Source of the DNA: Pyrenophora tritici-repentis
Lineage: Eukaryota > Ascomycota > Dothideomycetes > Pleosporales > Pleosporaceae
Length of the DNA stretch: 64,000 nt
Direction of reading: 5' to 3'
NCBI RefSeq assembly: GCF_003171515.1
Contig: NC_089392.1
Location: forward strand, 1,426,001 to 1,490,000
The position numbers were made by a program, and so were the translations under genes. Under the pieces are notes generated by a model. That model was not told the DNA's origin. It did not search any database and saw nothing but the letters and a program-made list of their open reading frames with translations. Shown in pieces: positions 50,709 through 61,257 of this stretch. Every line of letters begins with the position of its first letter. Positions within the stretch are counted from its first letter, which is position 1.

Positions 50709-53700
50709 ACGCTCCTGATAACAGTCGCATTCAGGAGCTAGACTGGCGCAAGGACATACAACAGAACCGCGAGACGCGAGAAAACCATAACCGTCTCAAG
50801 GTCGCTGCCGCCAGGATACTATCTCCAGAAGTCGGAGATCAGGACAACTCACAAGACGTCCAAGACCACTACATCTCTGCGATCGCCGTTAAGGGCCATC
50901 TTCGATCTACTAAACAACTACGTTACGACTCCTACACCCTCACTTCTTCTAAGGAATGGAAAAAGACAACTACTCTTATCGACACAGGCGCTAGCGCTTC
51001 CTTTGTGAACAGGCGATGGGCTAAAGCCATGGGCCTGCCCATAATGTCTACCTCTTCACCTATCCAGCTTTCTCTCGCGGATGGGAAGGTTGTTGATACA
51101 TTGAATGAAGCCGTGGAAATCCAAGTCAAACACGGCAGCCACTTATCACCAGTCGTGTGCTTCGTCGCTGACGTAGGAGACTTTGATCTTATCCTTGGTA
51201 TGACTTGGCTGGAAGACCACGACCCCGGTCTCACCTTCTCACCGCGGAGCATGAAGTTCTCTTCTTCACATTGTACTTCATGTTGTCTCGACCACGGTCT
51301 CCCTGAGACAGTATACGGCGACGGCAAGACTCCATCACTTTCAGAATCTCGGCAAACCACGCCCGTGGGCGAGATCTGCATTATCACCGCCAAGGCCGCC
51401 TACCTCATGGCTGCGCACAACCCAGACGAAGCCATCTGGGTCGAACCACAAGACTGGGAGAAGCTTGCTGACCCTCCAGACGACAATAACGATTGCGATT
51501 TAGACTCCTTCAAACGCAACATCGCCCGCCTCGCCGCCGTCACACAAGAGGACTACGACCACTATATGAACAAGATGGAGAGTCCACATATGACGGAAGC
51601 GGAGATCCGCAAACTGGTGCCAGACTGGTTGTACAGCAAGATGCCAGACTTGTTCAGTCCTATACAAGCAGGGAAGTTGGCACCTCATCGCGAAGGCGTT
51701 GACCATGAGATTGACACCGACGGACGCATTCACAAGCCTAAGATCTATGGGCTCACACGAACGGAGACCAGGGCCATCAAGGCCTACATCGACGACATGC
51801 TCGGACGCGGATTCATCCGACCGTCCACATCTCCGTACGCGTCACCTGTCTTAGTTGTCAAGAAACCAGGTGGCGGACTTCGCATCTGCGTTGACTACCG
51901 TCAGCTCAACGCCATCACCAAGAAGAACCGCAACGCTCCACCCTCCATCAAGGAAACGCTGGCCCGCATGGCCAAGGTACGATGGATGACGATTGTCGAC
52001 GTTGTGGCTGCATTCAACACTGTTCGGATCAAAGAAGGCGATGAAGAAAAGACAGCCTTTCTCACTCGGTATGGGCTATACGAATACGTTGTCATGCCCT
52101 TCGGCCTCTGCAATGCGCCTGGCACTTTCCAGACCTTTATCAATGAGACACTCCGCGAGTACCTTGACGATATCTGTACAGCTTACCTCGACGACGTCCT
52201 TATATACACCTGCGACGATGACGAGTCAGTTCATGAAGCCGACGTCATCAAGGTCCTCTCTAAGATACGCGACGCTGGCCTCCATCTTGATCCCACGAAG
52301 TGCAAATTCAAGGTCAAGAAAGTGAAGTACCTAGGCCTCATCCTCACTACAGAGGGCATCGAAATGGATCCAAAAAAGGTCTCCACTATACTAGACTGGC
52401 AAATACCGCGCTCAGTCAAAGACGTCCAGTCTTTCCTTGGTTTCGCCAACTTCTACCGTCGCTTCATCAAAGGCTTCTCCTACATCGCAAAAGCCTTGAC
52501 AGAACTCACGCGCAAGGATGGCGAAGGCAAGGACCAGAGACATCAGTTCCCGCTCATCGCTGATAGCAAAGCTATACAAGCTTTCCATCGACTTAAGGAC
52601 GCCTTTAAGACTGCAGGAGTCCTTGCACACTTCGATCCTGACCTAGAGACTTGGTTGGAAACCGATGCCTCAGATTTCGTTACTGCAGCTATCCTCTCTC
52701 AGAAGGACGCGACAGGAGTCCTCCGCCCAGTTGCTTTCCTATCGCACAAGATGAACCCTGCGGAATGCAATTATGAGATATACGACAAGGAACTCCTAGC
52801 TATTGTCAACGCCTTTGAGCAATGGCGCTTTGAGCTGTCTGGTACTGATGATCCTATTATGGTGTTGTCTGACCATCAAGCCCTTCAGACCTTTATGACC
52901 ACAAAGCGCCTCAACAGACGCCAAGCCCGTTGGGCGGAATTCATGGCAGAGTTCAACTTCATTATCAAGTACAGGCCAGGCAAGCAGGGCACGAAGCCAG
53001 ACGCTTTGACAAGGCGTCCTGGCGACCTACCCGAGTCACCCGACGACATCCGCCGTCGGCATCAACTCCAGGTAGTCATCAAGCCTGACCAAGTCGATCC
53101 TGAAGCGCGCGTCTGCACCATCAACATCGCCAAGGATGGAGGTTCTCGCCATGCAGTCTACCTCGCAAATCTCATCACACAGCGCACCCTTCCTGACTCT
53201 ATCCCCGCAGTCGCGCAAATGCTGTATCAACTTAGCGAGGAAGACAACATCTCTGAACGGTACGCCGTCCTCGCCGCACTGCCTGGCATCGAGCCTGAGG
53301 GGGGAGAAAACGGCGTCTCCCATGACCTCACGAGCAAAAGATCGCTCTGTGCAGCCGATAACGTTACAATCTCGCCTATTACAACGCCAATCGCCGCAAC
53401 TAGTGCGCCCGCGATACCAAACGAGACGCCCGCCGCAATTAATGTGCCCGCGCCACCGAACAACGAGCTGACTATTGATGCTCTGCTTGACAATATCAAG
53501 GCAGCATACAAGGATGATAAGGTGTTGCAGGCGATCGTCAAAGCCAAGAAGGACGGCCTACGACGCCTGCCGTTCAAACTCATACATGGAGAAGAGCACC
53601 TCAGGCTGGAACTTGGCGATTGCGAGATCACCGACGAACTACTCTATGTGCGCAACAAGGTCTACGTCCCCGCCGGCGCCGTTCGCACCCAAGTTATTGA

Positions 53701-55150
53701 ACAAGCCCACAAGAGCGTCTGCGGTGGCCACAGCGGCAAACATGAGTTATACTCCAAGCTGTCGCGATGGTATTACTGGCCTAGGATGACCACGGACGTC
53801 GCGCAATATGTACGCGCGTGTCTGACTTGCAAGAGGAGCAAAGCATACCGAGAAGGCAAGCATGGGCTGCTGCATCCGCTACCAATCCCCAGCAAATACT
53901 GGTCCAGCATCTCTATAGACTTCATCACTCACCTGCCGCCCTGCAGGCATAACGGTCAAACGTTCACTGACATCCTCGTGGTAGTCGACCGACTCACCAA
54001 GAAGAAGAAGTTCATCCCAATGGCTAGTATGACCACCGACGCCCTTGTGGTAGCCTTTATCGAATACATCTGGCGAGAAGAGGGCTTTCCTGAGGAGATT
54101 ATCTCAGACCGTGGAGCGCAGTTTGTCTCTTACTTTTGGAAGCGACTATGCCAGCGTCTGGGTGTACGCCCGAAGTTCTCGACCGCTCACCATCCCCAGA
54201 CTGACGGACAAACCGAGAACGCGAACTCCTACCTCAAGCAATACCTACGCGCCTATGTCAACTACGAGCAGGATAACTGGGCGCTTTTTCTGCCAATAGC
54301 TGAATTCGAAGCCAACTCCAGCACCAGCAGCACAACTGGCAAGTCGCCTTTCTTCGCGACTAAAGGATACAACCCACGGAGTGGCATTGAACCCCCTGCG
54401 CCAGCGCCAGGCGCTGCGACCTTGACTGCGCCTGCGCAACAAGAACGTCTCAACGCTGACGCTTTCGCGGATCGCATGAAAACGCTGCAGGACGAGCTGC
54501 GAGCTTCAATGCAATGGGCGCAAGCAAAACAAGCAGAATACGCCAATGAAGGAAGGCTACCCGCACCAGCTTTCAAAGTCGGCGACCAAGTGATGCTGGA
54601 CACTCGCAACCTACGGACGAAAAGACCCTCCGCGTCATTAGACCTAAAGAACCGCGGTCCCTTTACTATCGTTCGCGCCATCAACAACACCGCATACGAG
54701 CTAGATCTTCCCGCTAACATGAAGCGCATCCACAATGTCTTCCACCCATGGCTCTTACACTTGGTTGACGACAACCCACTTACTGGACAAACACAAGATC
54801 CTGAGGTCCCTGCGGAGTTCGACCCAGAAGTGGAAGACGACACTGAATACACTGTCGAAGCAATCGAAGACTGCCGCATTAATAAGAAGCTTAAGGATCC
54901 TGCCGCCCGCGGTCGCAAGGGCAAGACTACCCAAGGCCTGCTCCAATACTTGGTACGATGGGCAAACTATCCCGACGGCCCCGACAATCCTTCATGGGAA
55001 CCATACATGAACCTCGCGGACTCCGCTGACACTGTGACGCGCTATCACCTTGATCACCCAAACAAGCCGCCTATGCACAGGAAGTTTAAGTCTCTCACAG
55101 GCAAACAAGATATGCTGGTTATGCGACTTCACGCTCTTAGTCGTGTCTAG
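50705..55150 (+). CDS. Gypsy element 3 Pol: protease, RT, RNase H, integrase, chromodomain
   Basis: One uninterrupted frame of about 1,480 residues. In order: protease LIDTGASASFVN near residue 95, RT with VDVVAAFNTVR, MPFGLCNAPGTFQ and YLDDVLIYT, RNase H with ETDASDFVTAAILSQ, then a linker rich in Pro/Ala. The integrase follows: zinc domain HKSVCGGHSGKH...CLTCKRSK, catalytic SIDFITHLP, ISDRGAQFVSYFW and HPQTDGQTENANSYLK. Last is the chromodomain YTVEAIEDCRINKKL with LVRWANYP and NPSWEPYMN. All catalytic residues are present. It shows the ancestral single-frame layout against which the split Pol of elements 1 and 2 can be compared. It starts at the gag stop region by -1 frameshift. Confidence 0.94.
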   Translation, partial: LDAPDNSRIQELDWRKDIQQNRETRENHNRLKVAAARILSPEVGDQDNSQDVQDHYISAIAVKGHLRSTKQLRYDSYTLTSSKEWKKTTTLIDTGASASFVNRRWAKAMGLPIMSTSSPIQLSLADGKVVDTLNEAVEIQVKHGSHLSPVVCFVADVGDFDLILGMTWLEDHDPGLTFSPRSMKFSSSHCTSCCLDHGLPETVYGDGKTPSLSESRQTTPVGEICIITAKAAYLMAAHNPDEAIWVEPQDWEKLADPPDDNNDCDLDSFKRNIARLAAVTQEDYDHYMNKMESPHMTEAEIRKLVPDWLYSKMPDLFSPIQAGKLAPHREGVDHEIDTDGRIHKPKIYGLTRTETRAIKAYIDDMLGRGFIRPSTSPYASPVLVVKKPGGGLRICVDYRQLNAITKKNRNAPPSIKETLARMAKVRWMTIVDVVAAFNTVRIKEGDEEKTAFLTRYGLYEYVVMPFGLCNAPGTFQTFINETLREYLDDICTAYLDDVLIYTCDDDESVHEADVIKVLSKIRDAGLHLDPTKCKFKVKKVKYLGLILTTEGIEMDPKKVSTILDWQIPRSVKDVQSFLGFANFYRRFIKGFSYIAKALTELTRKDGEGKDQRHQFPLIADSKAIQAFHRLKDAFKTAGVLAHFDPDLETWLETDASDFVTAAILSQKDATGVLRPVAFLSHKMNPAECNYEIYDKELLAIVNAFEQWRFELSGTDDPIMVLSDHQALQTFMTTKRLNRRQARWAEFMAEFNFIIKYRPGKQGTKPDALTRRPGDLPESPDDIRRRHQLQVVIKPDQVDPEARVCTINIAKDGGSRHAVYLANLITQRTLPDSIPAVAQMLYQLSEEDNISERYAVLAALPGIEPEGGENGVSHDLTSKRSLCAADNVTISPITTPIAATSAPAIPNETPAAINVPAPPNNELTIDALLDNIKAAYKDDKVLQAIVKAKKDGLRRLPFKLIHGEEHLRLELGDCEITDELLYVRNKVYVPAGAVRTQVIEQAHKSVCGGHSGKHELYSKLSRWYYWPRMTTDVAQYVRACLTCKRSKAYREGKHGLLHPLPIPSKYWSSISIDFITHLPPCRHNGQTFTDILVVVDRLTKKKKFIPMASMTTDALVVAFIEYIWREEGFPEEIISDRGAQFVSYFWKRLCQRLGVRPKFSTAHHPQTDGQTENANSYLKQYLRAYVNYEQDNWALFLPIAEFEANSSTSSTTGKSPFFATKGYNPRSGIEPPAPAPGAATLTAPAQQERLNADAFADRMKTLQDELRASMQWAQAKQAEYANEGRLPAPAFKVGDQVMLDTRNLRTKRPSASLDLKNRGPFTIVRAINNTAYELDLPANMKRIHNVFHPWLLHLVDDNPLTGQTQDPEVPAEFDPEVEDDTEYTVEAIEDCRINKKLKDPAARGRKGKTTQGLLQYLVRWANYPDGPDNPSWEPYMNLADSADTVTRYHLDHPNKPPMHRKFKSLTGKQDMLVMRLHALSRV

Positions 55151-55463
55151 CCAGTGGTGACAACAGCAGACAAGACCAACAATAAGACTGGGATAATATA
55201 GTTGTGCTTGCTATAATCGAGGGCGTCGATAAGTTGTGCTAGAAATAGGACTTATAGACGCTGTGCTCGTGGCAAGGACTAGACTGTCAAAGTTACTATT
55301 GTTAAGACAAGATGCTAAGGTCACCACGCCACGATGATGATCCATAATTACTGTGCACAGACAACGGGAATAGAATGTAGTAATGGAATGGACACTGCAA
55401 GCGACACGCTTGGTATGCAGCAGTTTTGCGATATAGGTATCTCCTTTGTATACAATTTTAGGC

Positions 55464-55491
<28 letters not shown>
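55464..55491 (+). repeat. A28 homopolymer in the 3' untranslated part of element 3
   Basis: 28 consecutive A bases, 45 bp before the 3' LTR. It could be a replication or sequencing artefact, or a genuine tract near the polypurine primer. Confidence 0.9.
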
Positions 55492-55495
<4 letters not shown>

Positions 55496-55535
55496 GTTCG
55501 AGCGTTGGAACTTGCTCTCTTTTTTGGGGGGGTAG

Positions 55536-55706
55536 TGTCATGGATCAAACCCGCGACCTCTAGTAAGCGAGGTGGCCCGTGCGCCTTAAGCGAAGGCCAC
55601 AGCCGAACACCAAAGTTCGACCCGCGCAGGTCTTCGAACCTGCACGCAATATCTCACTTAGTACTTAATACAGATACGGTCATCTCAACTATTGACGTCC
55701 CTCACA
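55536..55706 (+). repeat. 3' LTR of Gypsy element 3
   Basis: 171 bp, by eye identical to 47610-47780, including the antisense tRNA-like block (A-box-like 55599-55581, B-box-like 55551-55542). Confidence 0.95.
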
Positions 55707-56111
55707 GCAACAGCGCCGACAGTATATAGCCTGTGGAGAAGCTCTGCGGGTAGAGGAAGGTTAATTGCTTGCTGCAGAGGCTGAAAGAGTGCTCCAGCAG
55801 GTAGAGCAGGCAGGGCAGCTAAGCAGGCCTCGGGCACCACCAACCTGCACCAATTGCCACGAAAAAGGCCATAAACGGACTCAGTGTACTAATAGATAGC
55901 GCGCATCTAATAGATCTATTTTCTATATTTTTTATTGCGTGGTTGTAGAGCTACTGCAAGAAGACGCGTCGCGATTTTGGTGGGGCGGGCCGAGGAGTGG
56001 TGAGACACGTTAGATAATCTGCTTAGGAAAGCTTATTTGCTGAAGTCTATACACGTATCAAAATTTTACTTTATATGGCTTTACAAACCAAAAGTGTCAT
56101 CAGCTTGTCAA

Positions 56112-57917
56112 TCATGCTTTGACGTCCGCATTCTCGACTCTCACTGGGCTATGCTCAAGACCGGCCTTCTTCTCTGAGTCGAGCTCACCGCGCTCAGCAC
56201 GGCGGGTACTGCTGTATTCAACCTTGGTCTTCCATGCCGGCACACCAGTCATGAACATCTCCTCCACGTCCTCAAGCGTCTTCCCGGCAGTCTCTGGGAA
56301 GAGGAAAAACGTGTGAATTGCCATTGTCGCACAGAAAACGCCGAAAATCAGGTAAACTTTCCACTGTATGTTGACGAACGCTGGCGGTACAAAATAGGAG
56401 AGGGCGAAGTTGAAGATCCAGTTGCTGCAATCAGTCAGTTTCAACGTTCCAAGTCTAAAATGACCGGTTTCTGCTTACCTCGATGTCGCAAGCGCAACAG
56501 CCTTGCCGCGGATGCGCAGCGGGAAGATTTCCGGAGGATACACCCAGGACGCTGGACCCCAAGTTGGTGCATACGATGCCACGAAGAGATACGTGCAAGC
56601 AATCACAGCCCAAGCAGGGGATCCACTGATTTTCCAAGATTGCTCCGCGATTCCGTCGACACCTCCCGGTGGCGCTGGTTCTCCGTACGTCGCCATAAGA
56701 CCTGCATTTGCGAACATCCAAGCCGACATGAGAACGGCTCCAAATACAAACATAGGGCGACGACCCCAGCGGTCCATAAAAAGCAAAGCCGGAACCGTCA
56801 TCAGAACGTTAATTACATACTGAATCGAGCTGGCGATGAGATTTATATTCCCGCTGAGACCTGCCATCCCGAAGCAAAAAGTTATGTAGTACATCATCAC
56901 GTTCATTCCTGTCAATTGCGACCAAATTTGTGTGAATATACCGATGTGGAGGCGATTAAGCATCTTTGGCTTGAAAAGTTCGGCCCAGGATACGTCGGAG
57001 TTTTGTCGGTCGAACTCGATCATCTGGCGGATTTCGTCCATCTCTAGCTTGATGAACGGGCTGTTCGGGTCGCCTTTACCGTGAACTAGGGTTAAAACAG
57101 CTTGAGTCTCTTCCCATCGGTCATGTTTGGCAAGCCATCTGGGACTCTGTTGAAATATCAGTAATATGTTGTGTGCAGTGATTGTAGTGGACTTACCTCT
57201 GGCAGGAACACGAGGCCCAAACCGAGTATCAGAGCGGGGATCATTTGAAGTGCCCATGGTACACGGAATGCCTGGGGACCATCCAAGAAACTACATCCAT
57301 ATGAGATGTAATACATGATTAGGATGCCCCATGTGATTGCCCATTGCTGTGATCCGACGACACGGCCACGTCGTGAAGGTGGTGCAAGTTCGGAGATGTA
57401 GACTGGGACCTGAGCCGAGCAGATGCCGACAGAAAGACCATTGATGAAACGGCCACCGATTAGCATCCCGATATTCTGTGCTGCGCAAGAGATGATAGAG
57501 CCGATGATCCAGATCAGACAGCCAATCTGGATAGCCTTTTTACGGCCAAGCTTGTCTGTGAGGTAGCCGGATACGAGCGCGCCCACGAAAGAGCCACCTG
57601 GCATGCTACATAGTGTCAGCAGAAAACAGCGTGATAGAAGGGGGTGAATTACGCTGCTGTTATACCACCCTGAACATCAGCAGTAGGGCCAGAACATTTC
57701 TCTTCAGGGCCGGTGAAAGGCGGGCCTGAAGGACCTTGGTTGAAGTAACATCGGTACTGTTGAGTTGGCAGGCTAGCGGTAAATTTAGCATTGTCATCTC
57801 AGAGAAACCAAAAAGGATAACTTACATTGCGCTCATAGAGCTAATGTCGAAGCCAAACAGCCCCCCGCCAATAACAGCAATGGCGGTGATGCCGTAAATG
57901 TTGCCAATTTGATACAT
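56112..57917 (-). CDS. MFS sugar transporter (Sugar_tr family), five exons
   Basis: Exons 57917-57826, 57772-57653, 57605-57197, 57146-56479 and 56424-56112 join in frame over introns of 53, 47, 50 and 54 bp, giving 533 residues. The start MYQIGNIYGITAIAVIGG with GGLFGFDISSMSA as first membrane helix is typical of fungal hexose/quinate-type carriers. Signatures include the loop motif GYLTDKLGRKKA, PVYISELAPPSRRGR, LPESPRWLAKHDRW after helix 6, DRWGRRP, and PETAGKTLEDVEEMF near the end. About 12 membrane helices are expected in the plasma membrane, moving a monosaccharide with protons. The substrate is not determined. The gene ends only 100 bp from the right end of the Fot1 nest and appears intact. 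Confidence 0.92.
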
Positions 57918-59670
57918 GTTGGATGAAGCTCACCCCTACCCAGTTTGTAGAAGGGACCCGAAGGTTAGGCAATCTCTGAAAGGTAGAGGCACACTCGATG
58001 GGCGGATAGGATGGTTTATATGCTTTTCCCCTCGGGGTTGTTTGATACGCGCGACTGGGGTCAAGAGAAACGTGGGAGCCCCGCAACGGGCCTTTCGCTC
58101 TCCCTGGCAACAGTCTTATTTGCAAAAGTGTCGGAAATGCTGGTGGGCTACCGCTCTTGGTATAGACTCCGAGACAAGATGCAATGATTGGGTGCGTAAA
58201 TGCGTGGATCTAGCGTCGGAGCGAAGAAATGTCAAGCCTGCCACAGTCGGGGGCTTAGTGCTTGTATTGCGAGTCGCAACCGGGGAAAATCACTCCGAGA
58301 GAAACACAAAACCGGACGACAGTATCAAGACCGCTTTTGGTGAATTGGTCTTCCTGCATTTGTTATGACAACATGCCTTGATTATGGGCGTACCAGAATC
58401 GAGTAGTTGTGACTATCGCTCGGTACCACAGGACACTCGACCCAGGACTCCGCACTCCGCAAAAAAGCTCTCCATCTCTCCAGACTCCAGATGCCCACAG
58501 TTTGTGCCCCAAGGCCTCTCCATGAAGCAAAAATTTTCGTACACAGTGGGCCTTGATCGCAGTCCGCGCTTCAGAGCTGAGAGGTTGATATGAGGTTCCC
58601 ACACGTGACGTCACATATCGGATTTAGGAACCGCATGCAGCCACTCAGCAGGCACGCCGCTGACGTCGACCCGCTTTTCGAAATGTAACCGCGATGCGCC
58701 TCCCGTTGGCTCAAAAGCTTAAGCTTCGTGCCGACTGCCGAGCGAGCCTGTCGATGTCAGGCTTCGACAACTCTTCTTTCATCGTAGCCGAGAGACCGAC
58801 CGATCAAGCATCCCTTCGCATTGTCACATCCTGCTCGCGCGACCCGGCATACGGGATGTGGGAGGCGATAAGAGAGGAGGGTGGAGACAGCCAGGGATCC
58901 TCATGGTCCGTCCCACACCAACCTCGGTACTGTTGCATTGCCATCGCTCTAGCGTGCAAAGGACCCAAACAACGCAGAACCTCTGCTGATAAAGAAACCA
59001 GGCATAACTTCGTCAGCCTTACAAGGAGTGGGTCTGTCGCATAGCCTGGGGAGCGAAATGTAAATTGAGGCGGGGAAAAATGGCGGAGAACTGGTGGAAT
59101 ATTCTTCTGAAGGTGCACAGATGGGCATGACCCGCGTTTTGCCGTGACGAGTGTTGTAACTACACGACCCGAGAGAATGAAATAAGTTTAACATTTCCCT
59201 TGATATCATTCTCATAGTCCTCGTAAGCCTCAAACCGTAAAAATGTCCTTAATCTCGGCACGTGAACGAAGAGCGGGTATGTTTCCTAGTCCGTCCTCTA
59301 CGATGTCGATCATAGCTCGACAGTTGGCAGTCACCCGCCACAATCGGTCCTTTAGTATACGAATCGACAATGTTGAAAATGCGTTCAACTCTTCATGTGA
59401 CTACGCGACTAAAATTTGAATTGAAAGTAGTAGTTTAGGTACTGCATAAGTAAAAACTGCTTGGGGTGCCACGACAACAAGGGATCGTTGGTACTACCAT
59501 TGACTCTGCGTACATGGACACTATTTGCGATGCTTTGATAAGAAAGAACTCTCAACTTTCAAGAGTTTTTCGCGATTTTCATGAAAGGTAAATACAATTA
59601 TATATTACTTGGCTAGTTCGTTATATACAATCGATCCTAAACATAGCTCTTCTTCTCTCTCCATGCACGT
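57918..59670. other. Intergenic region upstream of the transporter gene
   Basis: About 1.75 kb with no supported gene. It includes the transporter promoter and a CRE-type TGACGTCA at 58606-58613. Open frames such as 58694-59044 have no recognisable features. A short A+T-rich run near 59400-59440 resembles 61211-61246, a possible old duplication. Confidence 0.45.
58606..58613. promoter_or_regulatory. CRE-like palindrome TGACGTCA overlapping CACGTG
   Basis: ACACGTGACGTCACA combines an E-box-like CACGTG and a perfect TGACGTCA about 690 bp upstream of the transporter start. Candidate bHLH/bZIP site by sequence only. Confidence 0.3.
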
Positions 59671-60272
59671 CTACTGAGGGGGGTTGGCCCATCCACCTGG
59701 GGGAGGGGCACCTCCAGGAACAACGAGCGCGGTCACAGGGACCATAGTGAAGTTTAGTGGCGGCGAGACAAACTGGTTATACTTGGCCTCGTGTAAGGCG
59801 GTGTAGTTGGTGCCGGAGCTGCGATATCAAGTCAGTCAAGGATTCCAATCACAAGGAACGAGCGGTGTTGAACAACTTACATGTCATAGTAAGGTGCCTT
59901 TAGGAAGCTGACTTGGATGTTCTTGGGTCCAAAGCCATTGCCATCCTGCTCCCTTAGCGAGAGCCTGGCTGCGACACCGTTGTTGACGCCCTCGAGAATC
60001 CGGCAGTCTGTGTAGGTTGAAGGCTTTGTGAAGCTGTTTTCGTATCCCTGCTCGTATCCTTGGCAGTAGGCTTTTACACCAGCGATCTTGCCCTCAACTG
60101 ACGGCACAGTGACGTTGAACAGGTAGTAGCATCCACTGCGACTGCAGCCAGCCTCCCAGTTCTCCACCTGCCAGGTCCAGTCTGGGTAGATTGGGTCTGG
60201 GACCTGGCGACGAGCGACAGGGCCAGCGATGGCCGAAGAAGCGAAAAGAGCGAGTGTGATAAGGGAAACCAT
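59671..60272 (-). CDS. Small secreted four-cysteine protein, two exons
   Basis: Exons 60272-59881 and 59818-59671 (62-bp intron, GTAAGT...TCGCAG) give 179 residues. The N-terminus MVSLITLALFASSAIA is a good signal peptide, followed by an ARRQ dibasic site that Kex2-type proteases might cut. The mature part has four cysteines at about 43, 48, 70 and 90 (two possible disulfides), an N-glycosylation site at NVT (53) and a proline-rich tail (PGGAPPPGGW). The aromatic start of the mature domain (DWTWQVENW) and the four cysteines recall the beta-barrel Alt a 1-like proteins of Dothideomycetes, but this resemblance is weak and not proven. Function unknown; extracellular location is inferred from the leader. 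Confidence 0.8.
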
Positions 60273-61257
60273 TGCGAAATGAGTCTTGGGCTGTTAATTC
60301 TCGGTGATGAGTCGAGGGTGTTTGAGTAGGATGGATGTGGATAGAATGGAGGGGAACGGGTACCTGATATAATGTTCATTCGTGCCTAGGGCATGTGACT
60401 ACAAAAGCTCTGGCAATAGATTGTTCTCCGATCAATACACCAAAAATAGCACCTCGTATAGAGAGCTTCCCTGTTGGGGTATTCGACGTCATATTGGGCT
60501 AGCCAAGCTAACGCTTTACGGCAAGCAAGGTAACATGGAGTCAACAGCAATACCAATACGAAGGACTAACACGGATGAAGTACAACGGTCCAAATGATCG
60601 CTATATTTGGAAAAACCTCAATGGCTTCTATGCAAGGCAAGTTGAGAATAGCCTGCTTTAGTCGGAAGGGACGTTAGGAAGAGAGTCAGTTGGGAACCAA
60701 GGATGGCCTGTCTCCGCTCCCAAAGTCTTCAGTCGCGGTCGCTACCATCCAGGAATCACCGTTCTTGCGCTTCAGGGAGAGCGAATCTACTAGTGGCAAA
60801 GAGGCGGTAAGTAGGAAATGACGTCTGGCGCATGAACGTATTTGCCATGCTCCACTTTCGCATTTCGCCGGCATACCGGCTAGCTCGTAAAACAACGCGG
60901 TCTTTGCTCTGCAGAACAATCGTGCGGCGATTGAGCACATAGCGTCCGAGACAACAATTGCCTGTTTCTGCCGTTGTTGCGTTTCCGACATGATTTGTCC
61001 ATGCCGCCGGTACACCCGGAATTGCATCAAGGGTAACAGCGGAAGTAAAATGGCAAGATGATACTTCCTCGTGAGGTGCGCATTTCGCAAATGCGCATGG
61101 CTTTGCGGACATGGCACGGACGGTGCAGGAATTAAGGGGGTAGAGCCAGCCCAAGCCTGAGCTCAGCGAAACAACAAGGTTGCGAACGCTAAAACACAGC
61201 CCAGTCGAGCCAGAATTTGAAATGGGAAATAGTAATTTAGGTAAGCTCGGCCATATA
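60273..61257. other. Intergenic region between secreted protein and Tc1 relic
   Basis: Nothing recognisable. Minus-strand open frames at 60686-61117 and 60756-61268 overlap each other in different frames, lack domains and run into the transposon end, so they are not accepted. Confidence 0.45.

Larger units (their letters stand above)
47610..55706 (+). mobile_element. Full-length Ty3/Gypsy chromovirus, element 3, no target duplication
   Basis: 8,097 bp on the plus strand. The 171-bp LTRs (47610-47780 and 55536-55706) appear identical. A polypurine tract GGGGGGGTAG (55526-55535) abuts the 3' LTR. Gag and the whole of Pol are open, so this copy looks competent. The flanks differ (GAACA before, GCAAC after), and the Fot1 segment that should lie at the junction, about 500 bp including the third catalytic Asp, is missing. 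That points to recombination between two insertions or a deletion at insertion. Confidence 0.93.
38720..55899 (+). pseudogene. Fot1-like transposase, nonsense-ridden and split
   Basis: Starts ATGGCGCC at 38720. Recognisable blocks in order: the N-terminal HTH (IDLSIHAIQNSQISSTRKAA), CENP-B-like region (LDLDRRRFPP, KNWISRFIKAQPEL), first catalytic Asp block (IYNFDKTSFIMGV, across two insertions), VTTIECINA, PPFVILQGKFH, and VAVSDNGWTTNELSLKW with the second-Asp region (LLILNSHSSH, where the Asp is already Asn). The third-Asp region is missing. The tail at 55707-55899 has a CCHC knuckle CTNCHEKGHKRTQC. Many TAG/TAA/TGA codons stand where the family has Gln or Trp, as expected from C-to-T change. 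Not functional. Confidence 0.85.
38638..56010 (+). mobile_element. Old Fot1-like (pogo) transposon serving as a nest for at least six later insertions
   Basis: The left end ACGTGTCTCACCACTCC (38638) and its complement at the right end (to 56010) are each flanked by TA (38636-38637 and 56011-56012). Fot1 sequence survives as 38638-39222, 39390-39400, 39469-39606, 39820-39901, 47439-47609 and 55707-56010, about 1.3 kb in all. The frame continues across each junction when the later insertions are skipped. The insertions are solo LTRs at 39223, 39607 and 39902, a micro-LTR at 39401, Gypsy element 2 (inside the 39902 LTR) and Gypsy element 3. Confidence 0.9.
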
